Below, piece after piece: positions 53,149 to 61,392 of a stretch of DNA of 64,000 nucleotides (position 1 is the stretch's first letter; every line of letters starts with the position of its first letter). A model generated the notes under the pieces. It worked only from the letters and a program-made list of their open reading frames with translations. It had not been told where the DNA came from and did no database searches. Position numbers and translations under genes: made by a program. This stretch comes from Comamonadaceae bacterium UBA4962. Lineage in GTDB: Bacteria; Pseudomonadota; Gammaproteobacteria; Burkholderiales; Burkholderiaceae_C. The stretch is from positions 65,263-129,262 of the forward strand of contig DHAE01000026.1 of NCBI GenBank assembly GCA_002397315.1, given 5' to 3'.

Positions 53149-56100
53149 TATTCGAAACGTTGCTCGCGTCGGCTGTGTTCTGCCGCCTCCCGCTCTCGTA
53201 TCTGTCGCACGACTTCCTCCACCCCCTCGAGCTTCTTAGCTGCGATATCCCGCACTTCGGGCAAGGGGTGTTCGAGCAACTCGGCGAAGGCCCTGGCCCG
53301 AATTTCCATAATGTCGGCCTGAGAGCCGGACCAACTCATAGGCTCGATTCCCGAAAACATCGTATTGACGATGCCCTGCTTATCAGTTGCGGCGTCCAAC
53401 AAAGCTTTGATTGGCTCGCTGAGCACCACGCGTTTCGGGTGATCCAGTGGAACATCGCTTGCCTCGGTAGCTGAGTATGCGCACACCGCAGCGGCCACGC
53501 GCGCAATCCGATCCTGATCACCCTGACACCATGCGATCAGGCGAGCCACGGGGGCGCTATTGAGAGACGGTGAACCACGGCTCAAGGGATCCCTAAACAT
53601 GTGGTGAATCAACCGGCGCTCCCTGTCGTCGCCCGTGAACACGTTGTTGAGGACAATCTCCGGGAAGTTGATGATCAACGTCGTGATCATGATATCGAGA
53701 TAAAAACTGCAAAAGCGGAAAGCATCCAAGCCGTCGCAAAGCAGTTTCACAATCTCCTTGATCTCCTGTTTTGGGGCGGACGCAGACAAGCATTGACGGA
53801 CGATGTGCCCAGTTCTGTCGATGCGGCTCAGTTCGACTTGCTCTCGTTTCACAGCTAACAAATTGCGAATCGCTCTGCGTCCAACGGAAACAATCTCTTC
53901 ACTCGGCACATAATTGGTCTCCTTTGCGCCGAAGAACCGGATTTCCAGTATTTCCAGCGTGGTGGATATGCCGTCATCTCGCTCGTTCAGAATGGAGAGC
54001 AGTTCGGACAGTTGGCGGTCGGAAATTGCCTCATGCATGCGGCCGTAGGCAAGCTGCCGGAACCGCCACGGCTCGAACTCTTCGCCTCGCGCGAGTTCGA
54101 GCAGTTTCTTGATCGCCCATGGCGCGAGCTTACTAGCGCCGAGCAGGTAAACAAAGGCCGGCCTCAACAAGGGGTGATCAAGCGCGCGTTCCTGCATCGC
54201 CCTGCCCATACCTGTATCCAGGTTGTGAATCGCACTGATATAGCCTAAAAGCACGAGCGGATGGATCACAGCGGGCGCCTGCCGTTGCGCTAGGTGCGAG
54301 AGATGCTCAAAAGTGGCCATCTTGTCGGCAGAACCGCGAGCCAGGCCAATGCCGAAGTGATACAGCGCATCAAACTCGCCTTGCCAGAGCCTAGAACCCA
54401 ATCGCTCCAAATAGCTCAGCTCTGCTGCGGCCACCTCACCCAGCGAAGCAATCTTCGTTTCAATCGCTTGGACGCTAGCGGTGTATGGCTCGCCCCGGCT
54501 ATCAACGTGATCCCAAGTACTGGCCAGCACATAAGCCTCGATTTCCGAATAGGGGTCGGATGGGGCCGAAAGGCGTTCAAGGGCCTCCAGCCGGGTCCGT
54601 AGTGTGGGATGAGCGGCGTCGCGGTCGAAATTAAGCGTCTGCTTGATGGCCATCCAAATCTTTGGCCAACTGCCCCTCGCGGCATGGTTGCGGACGATTT
54701 CCTCCAGTTCATCGAAGCAGCCCGCGAATGTCCACAGGCCCCGAAAGTGACCCGCCAGCAATGAGCGCGCCCATTGGCGCAGCTCTGGGTCGTCACCTGC
54801 CAGCGCTGGCCGCAGCAAATGCAGAAAGCCGACATACCAGTCGAGCTTTTCGGCGCGTGTGCGCGGACTCCAGCCGGCATCTCGCCTCCGTGCGCCGAAG
54901 TCGAACATCGAGAACGACATCCAATGCATTGCCTCAAACGCGGCGCGAAACATTTCGCCTGCGATTTCCCGGTGTCTTTGGCTACGCGATTCCAATAGCT
55001 TTCCGACGAAGGCACGTCTGCGTGACGGTGACGCCTGCGTGCCTGAAAGGTGCAACGAGAACAATTGCCGCATCCGGCTGACGATGCTGTCGCGATTCTC
55101 GCCTGACTTCTCGCTCTCAGCAAATTTCAGCATGACCGCCACGGCCCGATCGAACTTGTCATCGTCATAAGCAAGCTGACCCAGCAGGCGCACGAACTCG
55201 CGAAAGTGCGGATTCTCGCGAGAGGCAAACCCAGGATCAATTGCGGCGTCCTCGATCAGCCTCAGCACGGTCTCTGGGAAGACCGGCGCGATGTACTGCA
55301 AGGCCGACAAGCTTTCTTCGCTGCACGATCCGATGTCATACAGAGGCCCGCCAGAGGCAACCCAGCTATGTGCCAAACGAAGCGCGGGCTCGAAATCATG
55401 AAGATATCCCAACCGATGTGCGCATGAACGGAATAGGCGCCGGTTCTCGGGCTTCAGGAATTCGGCATTGATCTCGGCAGGATCAATATTCTCCAGCGCC
55501 CGCTTCGCCAAACGGTTGGCAAGTGCGTGCGGAAGAATTGCCCTCCATTCGCCGCGTCGCTGCGCCAACTGACGACGCAGCAATTCGGCCTGCGACCGAT
55601 GCAGCACGCGGCGCTCAACACCGGCGATGGCGCCCAGGACGCCGAGTTCATCATTGAAATCGGACGAAGATACATTGAACGAATAGACGAGCGAGAGCGC
55701 TTCGGCACCTTCCAAGAGCTGATCGGACGCGCCTTTGCGCTGACTAAACAATCGCTGGAACAAATCTTCGTCGGAGAAGTTTGTCAGCGTCTCGTCTGCG
55801 TCCACTCGGCTCGCCAGAGCGATTGCGATCCGCGCATTGCCGCCGGAAAACTCAGCGATCTTGTCTGCGTTCAACTGCCCCAGGTCCGGGTAGCGCTTAT
55901 GGATCAACATCGAAACCGTTTTCTCACTGCAAGGCTCTAGATGGATTACCTCGGTTTCTTCGGGACGGTCATCGGAGATGTCGTACTCGATAGTCAGCAG
56001 ACTGAGCTTGGCACTGCTCTCCGAGACCTGCTTCTGTAACTGCCGATGCACGTCTGGCGGACAGTTGTCGAGCACCAGATGCACGGCGTGATCGTTGGCG

Positions 56101-56972
56101 ATGAGGTATGAAACCAGTTCGGATGCCGTCGGCGCTAAGTCCTCACCCAAATCGGCGTAGATTGCGCTGGCATGAGGCAAAACCTCTTCGCCTACCTCCG
56201 CCTCGAATAGCGCTTGCGCGAATCGTGTCTTGCCTACCCCCGAGAGACCAGTGATGCGCACGGCACTGCCGGGGCGGCGAAGTCGGCCACGAGTCAGCTT
56301 GATGCCTTCGGATACGGGCATGGGATCCTTCGCACTCGAATTCGCATCAATCACGCAAGGGTGGTCGTCGACCAAAAACACGTCGTCCTGCCCTGGGGGG
56401 GTCATCGCCCACCGCCCGAACGGTTTCCATCCGGACAAGGGCCGACCTAGGCGCGTTCGAACCCATAGCGCGACACTTGGATGCCGCCGAAGCCAGGTCG
56501 CTAGTCGATCTCGGCCGTAGAAGTCCAGATGTAGAGACGCCTTGTTGGGCAGAAGCGCGACAGCCTCCTCCATTCCCCGCAATCGACTTTCGAGCATGCT
56601 ATCCGAACAGTCGTCTTTACCGCTGACGATAATGTAGGCGCCATTCCGATCGGCCAACTCTGTGATTACCGGTTTCAGGACCCCGTGTTCAAGCATCTCG
56701 TCCCTGCATGCCGCTCCTGCTATCGAGTGCTTCTTGACCTGGAAGCCACAGATTCCACGCGGAACAAAACCGTTGCTGGGCGCCAGGCCGATATCCTCAA
56801 TACGCACATCCAACCCGCCGTCGGGCGCTTCCTGCGCGCCGCCCCACGTAACGCTCTTCGAACAACGCCCCTGCTGTATCACCTCCGCTTCACTCAAACG
56901 GGCGACCAACTCACGTAGGTCGGCCGCTCCAAGCGTCGTGATATCTTCAGCATTAATTTCGAAGAACGTCAT
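53148..56972 (-). CDS. Nuclease-STAND NTPase protein, probable Avs-like antiphage defence
   Basis: 1274 residues; single gene. N-terminus: a PD-(D/E)xK-like nuclease (about 35-160) with GGLDV (D55) and FQVKK (Q78, K80), preceded by a possible catalytic Glu. About 225-400: a P-loop NTPase with Walker A GLSGVGKT (242-249), Walker B HLVLDN (298-303) and FSGGNARIA (375-383), the GxP-like loop of STAND proteins. A winged-helix-like region (~420-490) follows, then ~780 residues of helical repeats, probably the sensor. This order is that of Avs proteins, which sense phage proteins and activate a nuclease. The start ATG has AGGGAG five bases ahead. GC is clearly lower than in flanking genes. Confidence 0.75.
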   Translation of the reverse strand: MTFFEINAEDITTLGAADLRELVARLSEAEVIQQGRCSKSVTWGGAQEAPDGGLDVRIEDIGLAPSNGFVPRGICGFQVKKHSIAGAACRDEMLEHGVLKPVITELADRNGAYIIVSGKDDCSDSMLESRLRGMEEAVALLPNKASLHLDFYGRDRLATWLRRHPSVALWVRTRLGRPLSGWKPFGRWAMTPPGQDDVFLVDDHPCVIDANSSAKDPMPVSEGIKLTRGRLRRPGSAVRITGLSGVGKTRFAQALFEAEVGEEVLPHASAIYADLGEDLAPTASELVSYLIANDHAVHLVLDNCPPDVHRQLQKQVSESSAKLSLLTIEYDISDDRPEETEVIHLEPCSEKTVSMLIHKRYPDLGQLNADKIAEFSGGNARIAIALASRVDADETLTNFSDEDLFQRLFSQRKGASDQLLEGAEALSLVYSFNVSSSDFNDELGVLGAIAGVERRVLHRSQAELLRRQLAQRRGEWRAILPHALANRLAKRALENIDPAEINAEFLKPENRRLFRSCAHRLGYLHDFEPALRLAHSWVASGGPLYDIGSCSEESLSALQYIAPVFPETVLRLIEDAAIDPGFASRENPHFREFVRLLGQLAYDDDKFDRAVAVMLKFAESEKSGENRDSIVSRMRQLFSLHLSGTQASPSRRRAFVGKLLESRSQRHREIAGEMFRAAFEAMHWMSFSMFDFGARRRDAGWSPRTRAEKLDWYVGFLHLLRPALAGDDPELRQWARSLLAGHFRGLWTFAGCFDELEEIVRNHAARGSWPKIWMAIKQTLNFDRDAAHPTLRTRLEALERLSAPSDPYSEIEAYVLASTWDHVDSRGEPYTASVQAIETKIASLGEVAAAELSYLERLGSRLWQGEFDALYHFGIGLARGSADKMATFEHLSHLAQRQAPAVIHPLVLLGYISAIHNLDTGMGRAMQERALDHPLLRPAFVYLLGASKLAPWAIKKLLELARGEEFEPWRFRQLAYGRMHEAISDRQLSELLSILNERDDGISTTLEILEIRFFGAKETNYVPSEEIVSVGRRAIRNLLAVKREQVELSRIDRTGHIVRQCLSASAPKQEIKEIVKLLCDGLDAFRFCSFYLDIMITTLIINFPEIVLNNVFTGDDRERRLIHHMFRDPLSRGSPSLNSAPVARLIAWCQGDQDRIARVAAAVCAYSATEASDVPLDHPKRVVLSEPIKALLDAATDKQGIVNTMFSGIEPMSWSGSQADIMEIRARAFAELLEHPLPEVRDIAAKKLEGVEEVVRQIREREAAEHSRREQRFE

Positions 56973-57254
56973 AACTCCCTTTCGTTGATGACTAGGCTCT
57001 CGAATTAAACTAGGAAAGTTGGCTAACTTGGAGCCACATATCGCCTGAGGTAGAATCGCGCACTCAGAAACACATGTCTCAGACAACAGGCCAGCGACTC
57101 AACCAAGGTCGCCATTGAGCGCTCAATCAGAGGAGTATGGGATCGAGTACCGAATATGGCATCAGGTTCTAATGGTACCATCTACCATGCCACAGAAACC
57201 TGGGTGCTTGGCGATGCGAAAATTTGCCAAACAATGCCACTCCAGAAACGGAAA

Positions 57255-57276
57255 AAGCCCGCATTTACGCGGGCTT
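57255..57276 (-). terminator. Leftward rho-independent terminator ending the prophage late operon
   Basis: Stem AAGCCCGC/GCGGGCTT (8 bp) with a 6-nt loop. On the minus strand it is followed by TTTTTC, so it acts on leftward transcription from the prophage. Confidence 0.8.
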
Positions 57277-57296
57277 AAGGGTACTTTAATGCTCTT

Positions 57297-57314
57297 TGGT
57301 GCCGGACACGGGAT
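57297..57314 (-). other. tRNA 3'-end fragment, candidate prophage attachment site
   Basis: TGGTGCCGGACACGGGAT; on the minus strand ATCCCGTGTCCGGCACCA, which reads as the T-arm 3' strand, acceptor strand GTCCGGC and ACCA of a tRNA. The expected rest of the T arm (TCGAACC) is absent. Partial tRNA ends of this kind are typical duplicated attachment cores left at the distal end of prophages and islands. Confidence 0.5.
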
Positions 57315-57460
57315 CACTCCCACTCAATTATCAATGACGCTCTAAGAACGAGGCTTGGCGCGGCCCTCGGGGAGAATGGAAGATCAGGTGCCAGCATCCG
57401 TACCATCGCCAGAGGGATGCTGGGCGCCGACGTGAAACCGACCTCGGAGGCGGCATCCTA

Positions 57461-57958
57461 TCAGGAGGCAACCCCCTCCACCTTCGGCGTGGCGCCCGGC
57501 TCCAGCAGCCCGTCCAGCAGCGCCTTGAAGCTGCGGCCCAGCGCCAGGGCCTGAGCGGCATCACCGGACAGCATCGGACCGACCGCTGCCACCAGGACGG
57601 CGGTGAGTTCCTGCCGTTGTGCGGCGCGCGGGTCCAGTTCGGTCCCCAAGCCCGGGGCGGGCTTGGCGCCCAGCAGGGTGTAGCCTTCCTCGAACGCCTG
57701 CGCCGGGGAGTACGACAGGTATCCATCTGCGTACTGCACGTAGTAGCCGCCGGGCTGTGGCCGGTGCTTGTTCACGTACTCGGCTGACACCTCGAACGGG
57801 GGGTATTCCTGCTTCTCGGGGTAGATCATGGCCCCATAGGAGGAGGAGCACGAACGCCCCGTGCGATCCGGGTTCGGGCCGTGCACGACAGCCTTGATCT
57901 TGAGCGCCCACACGTGCTTGTGGCTCTGGTACCGGGGCAATTCTCGGGAAATTTCCAT
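57461..57958 (-). CDS. Prophage protein of unknown function
   Basis: 165 residues. YINKHRPQPGG-like and ADGYLSYSPAQAFEEGYTLL segments recall a small domain found in many phage accessory proteins (residues ~75-105), but no function is known. No signal peptide. Start ATG 57958. Last gene of the late operon, ahead of the leftward terminator. Confidence 0.7.
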   Translation of the reverse strand: MEISRELPRYQSHKHVWALKIKAVVHGPNPDRTGRSCSSSYGAMIYPEKQEYPPFEVSAEYVNKHRPQPGGYYVQYADGYLSYSPAQAFEEGYTLLGAKPAPGLGTELDPRAAQRQELTAVLVAAVGPMLSGDAAQALALGRSFKALLDGLLEPGATPKVEGVAS

Positions 57959-57963
57959 GGTCT

Positions 57964-58794
57964 TCAAGCCTCGGTGGTGAAGGGTGCGCTCGGCCCGGCT
58001 GCCGCCAGCTCCTCGGCGGTCGGCGTCCACCCCTGGTTGCGGCCGGCTTCCTCGAGGCACTCGCGCGAATGATGCAGGCCATTCTGGGTCGTCGCCATGC
58101 AGCGCTCGCCCTGGCAGCGCACCTGGGCATGGAGCTTGTCGCGCAGCCGGAAGCCCAGCAGCTCCCACACCTTTTCCACGGCCATCTTGCGGGCCTCCTC
58201 CCGGCCCATGGTCGCATCGTGCCGCGCCCGGTCGATCGCCCCATAGTTCACGCCCAGCACCTTGGCGCCATTGCGCAGCACCAGCACGCAGATCGTCACC
58301 TGGTCCAGATTCGTCCAGGTCGCCGGCCGCGTGCCCATTTCGGACTGCCCCAGCACGCCGTCGGCCGCGGTGAAATAGAACTCGGCGGCGATGGCGGCCG
58401 CCACGTCTGCGGGCGTCACGCGCGGCGCAACGCTGGCGCGGGCCTGGATTTCACGCTCGAGGGCGTCGGGACCGGGGTCGCGGACGGGAAGGGTGATGGG
58501 GTCGTTCATGGTGTGTTCCTCGGTGGTGGATGGTGCGGCGGCGGCTTGCTCCGGCTCGCCGCGCGCCGGGCGGCGGCCACGGGTGACCGTGGTGGTGGTC
58601 ACGACACGGCCGTGGTCGTTGTCATGGGTGGAAATCAGCCCCTCGCCAGTGCGGCCAGCCAGGAAAAGGCGCGAGTGCGCCAGCTCCTGCACGGCATCGG
58701 CAACGTAGGGCTGCACAGCCTCGTGCTCACCAGCGCCACGCACGGTGATGCCGATGGTCATGTGGAATTCGGTTTCTTCGGCTTGATGGGTCAC
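57964..58794 (-). CDS. Gp49-family prophage protein with an N-terminal extension
   Basis: 276 residues from GTG 58794 (overlapping the Rz stop, GTGA). The C-terminal ~150 residues are a Phage_gp49/66 domain: TPADVAAAIAAEFYFTAADG, LDQVTICVLVLRNGAKVLGV and NYGAIDRARHDA. An internal ATG at 58509 with GAGGAA ahead (protein MNDPITLPVRDPGP...) could be the start of a 181-residue Gp49 protein. The first ~95 residues look like a separate small domain (MTIGITVRGAGEHEAVQPYV). Function of Gp49 proteins is unknown. Confidence 0.75.
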   Translation of the reverse strand: MTHQAEETEFHMTIGITVRGAGEHEAVQPYVADAVQELAHSRLFLAGRTGEGLISTHDNDHGRVVTTTTVTRGRRPARGEPEQAAAAPSTTEEHTMNDPITLPVRDPGPDALEREIQARASVAPRVTPADVAAAIAAEFYFTAADGVLGQSEMGTRPATWTNLDQVTICVLVLRNGAKVLGVNYGAIDRARHDATMGREEARKMAVEKVWELLGFRLRDKLHAQVRCQGERCMATTQNGLHHSRECLEEAGRNQGWTPTAEELAAAGPSAPFTTEA

Positions 58795-59303
58795 GGTGTG
58801 CTTCCTTGGGTGCCGGCATCCGGCCGGCTCGGCGGGATCACCGGCCAGGCGTCCCGGAGGGTTCGGACATCAGCTGCGTGGCCTGCAGCTTTTGCTGCCA
58901 TGTCGCCATACGCTGCGCGGCAGTCGTCGTATACGGCGTTGACGGCAAGGGCGTAGTCACGGCTGGCGCTTGGGGGAGCCGCGGCAAGTCGCCGGGCGGC
59001 ATCTGCGGCTTGGTCGCGCAGGCCGTCAGAAGCAGTGCGCAGCAGGTCAAGCTCCTGGCGCAGCAGCGCCTCACGGGTTCGGGCGGCATTGAGGGCTCCT
59101 TGGTACTTGGTGCTGGTCGCGCTCTCGGCGGCGCGGATACGGGCATCGGCGGCGCGCTGCGCAGTGCTCACGTCGAGCTGGTAGGTGGTGGCCCGCAGGT
59201 TGGCGTCGGCCACCTCGGCATCCATCCGCGCGCCCTGGAATGCCCAGGCGATCGCGGCCGCCGCACCGGCAGCAGCCAGGTGCGTGTAGAGCGCCGGGAT
59301 CAC
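58791..59303 (-). CDS. Rz: i-spanin Rz (lysis)
   Basis: 170 residues: one N-terminal membrane segment (LYTHLAAAGAAAAIAWAF) and a long periplasmic coiled coil (VSTAQRAADARIRAAESATS to AADVRTLRDAWPVI). Rz spans the periplasm with Rz1 and fuses the membranes in the last lysis step. GTG start overlaps the lysozyme stop. Rz1 is nested in another frame. Confidence 0.85.
   Translation of the reverse strand: MIPALYTHLAAAGAAAAIAWAFQGARMDAEVADANLRATTYQLDVSTAQRAADARIRAAESATSTKYQGALNAARTREALLRQELDLLRTASDGLRDQAADAARRLAAAPPSASRDYALAVNAVYDDCRAAYGDMAAKAAGHAADVRTLRDAWPVIPPSRPDAGTQGSTP
58838..59089 (-). CDS. Rz1: o-spanin Rz1, nested inside Rz
   Basis: 83 residues in another frame, wholly within Rz. It has a lipobox (LLLTAC) after a short signal and a Pro-rich mature part (KPQMPPGDLPRLPQAP), the hallmarks of Rz1. 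The lipoprotein sits in the outer membrane and pairs with Rz. Confidence 0.85.
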   Translation of the reverse strand: MPPEPVRRCCARSLTCCALLLTACATKPQMPPGDLPRLPQAPAVTTPLPSTPYTTTAAQRMATWQQKLQATQLMSEPSGTPGR

Positions 59304-59926
59304 TGCAACCTCAAGTTGCGGCAGATCTCGTCGTTGCTGTCGCCGCGGATCTGCAGCCCAGGCAGCACGGTCGATATGCCTCGCACCGTGCCGCGGTTCC
59401 ACCGGGGGTTCTCCCTGCACGCGCCCTCGAGGTCGCCGCGGTTGGCCTTCGCGCGCATGGTGCTCGTCTCCAGCTTCTGCGGGCCCTTGTTCCAGACAAA
59501 ATCGATGAACGTGGCCTGGGCGAAAGCGTCGTAGGTAGCCCAGTACCGCAGGAGACGCGCCGCGTCGCGCTCGGCCTCGATGTACCGCGCGCGCTCCAAC
59601 TGGTAGCAGTCGCTGGGCGTGTAGTACCGCCCGGCGTCCACTTCCGGGCCGGTGACGCCGTTGCAGACCGTGAGCGGCTGCCCGCGCCCCGCGCGGTCGA
59701 TGTAGGGCGTGCCGATGTGCCGCCCGCTGGACTCGTATTCCGAGCCCATGACCATGGCGATCTTCACGGCCGGCGACGTGCTGGGGTCAGCGGCCACAGC
59801 CTGCACGTACTCGTTGCGCTGCGCGGTGTCGGTCGCCTGCTGGGCGACGTAGGTGCCGCCGCCCAGGCCGGCCAGCAGCACAAGGGCCGCCAGCTTCTGC
59901 GCGAGTTGGGGTGGGATGCGGGACAT
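59300..59926 (-). CDS. Phage lysozyme (endolysin) with N-terminal signal-anchor
   Basis: 208 residues. The N-terminal hydrophobic segment (LAALVLLAGLGGGTYVA) is of the SAR type. The catalytic region has GSEYESSGRHIGTPYIDRAG (E63 or E65), LTVCNGVTG and later FVWNKGPQ. It resembles R21-type lysozymes with altered spacing. It degrades peptidoglycan. Start taken at ATG 59926 overlapping the holin stop; GTG 59929 is an alternative. Confidence 0.85.
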   Translation of the reverse strand: MSRIPPQLAQKLAALVLLAGLGGGTYVAQQATDTAQRNEYVQAVAADPSTSPAVKIAMVMGSEYESSGRHIGTPYIDRAGRGQPLTVCNGVTGPEVDAGRYYTPSDCYQLERARYIEAERDAARLLRYWATYDAFAQATFIDFVWNKGPQKLETSTMRAKANRGDLEGACRENPRWNRGTVRGISTVLPGLQIRGDSNDEICRNLRLQ

Positions 59927-60282
59927 CACAGCGGCGCCCGGTCCGTGTCCTGCTGCTCCTTCAGATCATCCAGCGTGATGATCCAGCGCTTGCGGGGCTT
60001 CACCCAGCCGCGGCGCTCGGCCAGCGGTCGCAGGAGCTTTTTCCACAACCACTCCCCGATGAGCAGCGCGGTGTACGCCGCAGCCATGATGGAAGCGATG
60101 GTGCCCCACGGGATGGCGTTGACGGCGGCCCACGCGTCAGGCCCCGGGCCGCCGGCCGCCGCTGGGGCAATGCGATCCACCACGTCCGCCTTCGCTGCCG
60201 CGGCGACTGTGATGGCACTACTGGCTTTCACCAGCGGCATGCTGATCTCTGCAGCGGAGGATGTGGGGGTGGTCCAGGTCAT
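59926..60282 (-). CDS. Holin-like membrane protein
   Basis: 118 residues with one clear hydrophobic segment (WGTIASIMAAAYTALLIGEW) and a basic C-terminus (RRGWVKPRKRW). Position directly ahead of the lysozyme supports a holin or pinholin role; only one to two segments are visible, fitting class II/III holins. Confidence 0.72.
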   Translation of the reverse strand: MTWTTPTSSAAEISMPLVKASSAITVAAAAKADVVDRIAPAAAGGPGPDAWAAVNAIPWGTIASIMAAAYTALLIGEWLWKKLLRPLAERRGWVKPRKRWIITLDDLKEQQDTDRAPL

Positions 60283-60322
60283 GAGCCCGGATCATTCCGG
60301 GCCGGGGCGGATCTGACGAACC

Positions 60323-60844
60323 CTATACGGGGGCGAACCGGGCCACGGCGGCCCGAAGGACGCACGGATCGAAGCGTTCCGGGTCGGGGAAGGCGGCCGC
60401 CGCGGCCACCGCTTCCGAGCAGGTCCAGCGCGAGGCCTTCTGGGGGATCGCCCACGCGACGAAGCCGAGGACCAGCTGCCAGTCGTAGAGCGCTCCCTCG
60501 TGCTCGAGGAACCACCGCGCCGCCCGCTGCGCGTCGCCGGGCAGCGGAAGCAGCTCCCAGCGGGCAGGCTCCAGCACCACCCTCTTCAGCCGGACGCCGC
60601 CTGTCCGCCCGGGCCGGCGGGCCGAATACGCAGGCACGGGCTCGGCCGCCACGCTGGAGCCGCACCACAGCGATCCATCCCCGCCGGCCGCGCACGTGCC
60701 ATCGGGCATCAGCGCGTCCACGCCGTCGCCTGGCTCGAACACCAGCTCGGTGTGGCTGTAGGGTCCGCCCAGGCGGAAGCGGATAGCGCGGTTGGCCAAG
60801 CCCTGAAGCCCCGGGCGCGTGCCGGTGTACGAAGCAAGCAGCAT
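60323..60844 (-). CDS. Papain-like (YiiX/NlpC-type) hydrolase of the prophage
   Basis: 173 residues. GGPYSHTELVFEP (His) and RWTCSEAVAAAA (Cys) are the permuted papain-like catalytic pair as in YiiX family proteins. It may cleave peptidoglycan peptides or lipids during entry or lysis. ATG 60844; two bases from the next gene. No signal peptide. Confidence 0.72.
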   Translation of the reverse strand: MLLASYTGTRPGLQGLANRAIRFRLGGPYSHTELVFEPGDGVDALMPDGTCAAGGDGSLWCGSSVAAEPVPAYSARRPGRTGGVRLKRVVLEPARWELLPLPGDAQRAARWFLEHEGALYDWQLVLGFVAWAIPQKASRWTCSEAVAAAAAFPDPERFDPCVLRAAVARFAPV

Positions 60845-60846
60845 GG

Positions 60847-61392
60847 TCAGTCCCTGTGCACAGTGTGCAATTCGTCTTCTACGGACACCGGCCACCCGCT
60901 GGTGAAGTCGTAGGCTCCCGGATCGTCCGATGCCTCCATGGCAACGCGGTGCGCTTCGGCGGCGGCGAACACCGCCATGTCGCTCGCTGCGGTGGCGTTG
61001 AAGATCGCCACGGCCAAGGCCGGCGTCATGGCCACGAACACCGGCGGCGGTGTGGATGTGAGCGTTTTCCACTGGATTCCGGCCGGCATGGCCTGCCCCA
61101 TCAGCATCAGCGACATCTGCTGGATGCGGCTTGCGTCGTCGCTGTGGAACCAGTGCGCTCCCACCTTGACGCCGAGGTACTTTCGCCGGTCTCGCTCGGC
61201 CTTGATGCGCTCCCAGACTTCCGCCGCGGGCAGCGGGTCAGCAGGCTCGGGCACACCGCCGGCAGTGAGCCAGTCCTTGTATGCGAGGAAGTCGGGATTG
61301 GCATTCGGGTAGGCCGGCGTGTCGCCAGTCGGAACTTTGACGGACCCATCACGGATGACGTAGCCCTCGCGGGTCAACTTGTAGCTGGTCAC
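60847..61392 (-). CDS. DUF4376 phage tail/fibre protein
   Basis: 181 residues. The DUF4376 core is WERIKAERDRRKYLGVKVGA and WFHSDDASRIQQMSLMLMG, with a VAIFNATAASDMAVFAAAEA helix. Such proteins lie at the end of tail fibre genes and may act in fibre assembly. GTG start overlapping the beta-helix gene stop. Confidence 0.8.
   Translation of the reverse strand: MTSYKLTREGYVIRDGSVKVPTGDTPAYPNANPDFLAYKDWLTAGGVPEPADPLPAAEVWERIKAERDRRKYLGVKVGAHWFHSDDASRIQQMSLMLMGQAMPAGIQWKTLTSTPPPVFVAMTPALAVAIFNATAASDMAVFAAAEAHRVAMEASDDPGAYDFTSGWPVSVEDELHTVHRD

Larger units (their letters stand above)
56973..57460. other. 488-bp gene-free region between the defence gene and the prophage late genes
   Basis: AT-richer DNA without a supportable gene. 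The left part should hold the promoter of the leftward defence gene. It contains a leftward terminator (57255-57276), an 18-bp tRNA-3'-end-like sequence (57297-57314) and a 9-bp hairpin CCAGCATCC/GGATGCTGG (57391-57399 and 57415-57423). Confidence 0.6.

Noticed and set aside
57391..57423. Hairpin CCAGCATCC/GGATGCTGG as a terminator
   Set aside because: The loop is 15 nt and no T run follows on either strand, so it is mentioned only within the gene-free region.
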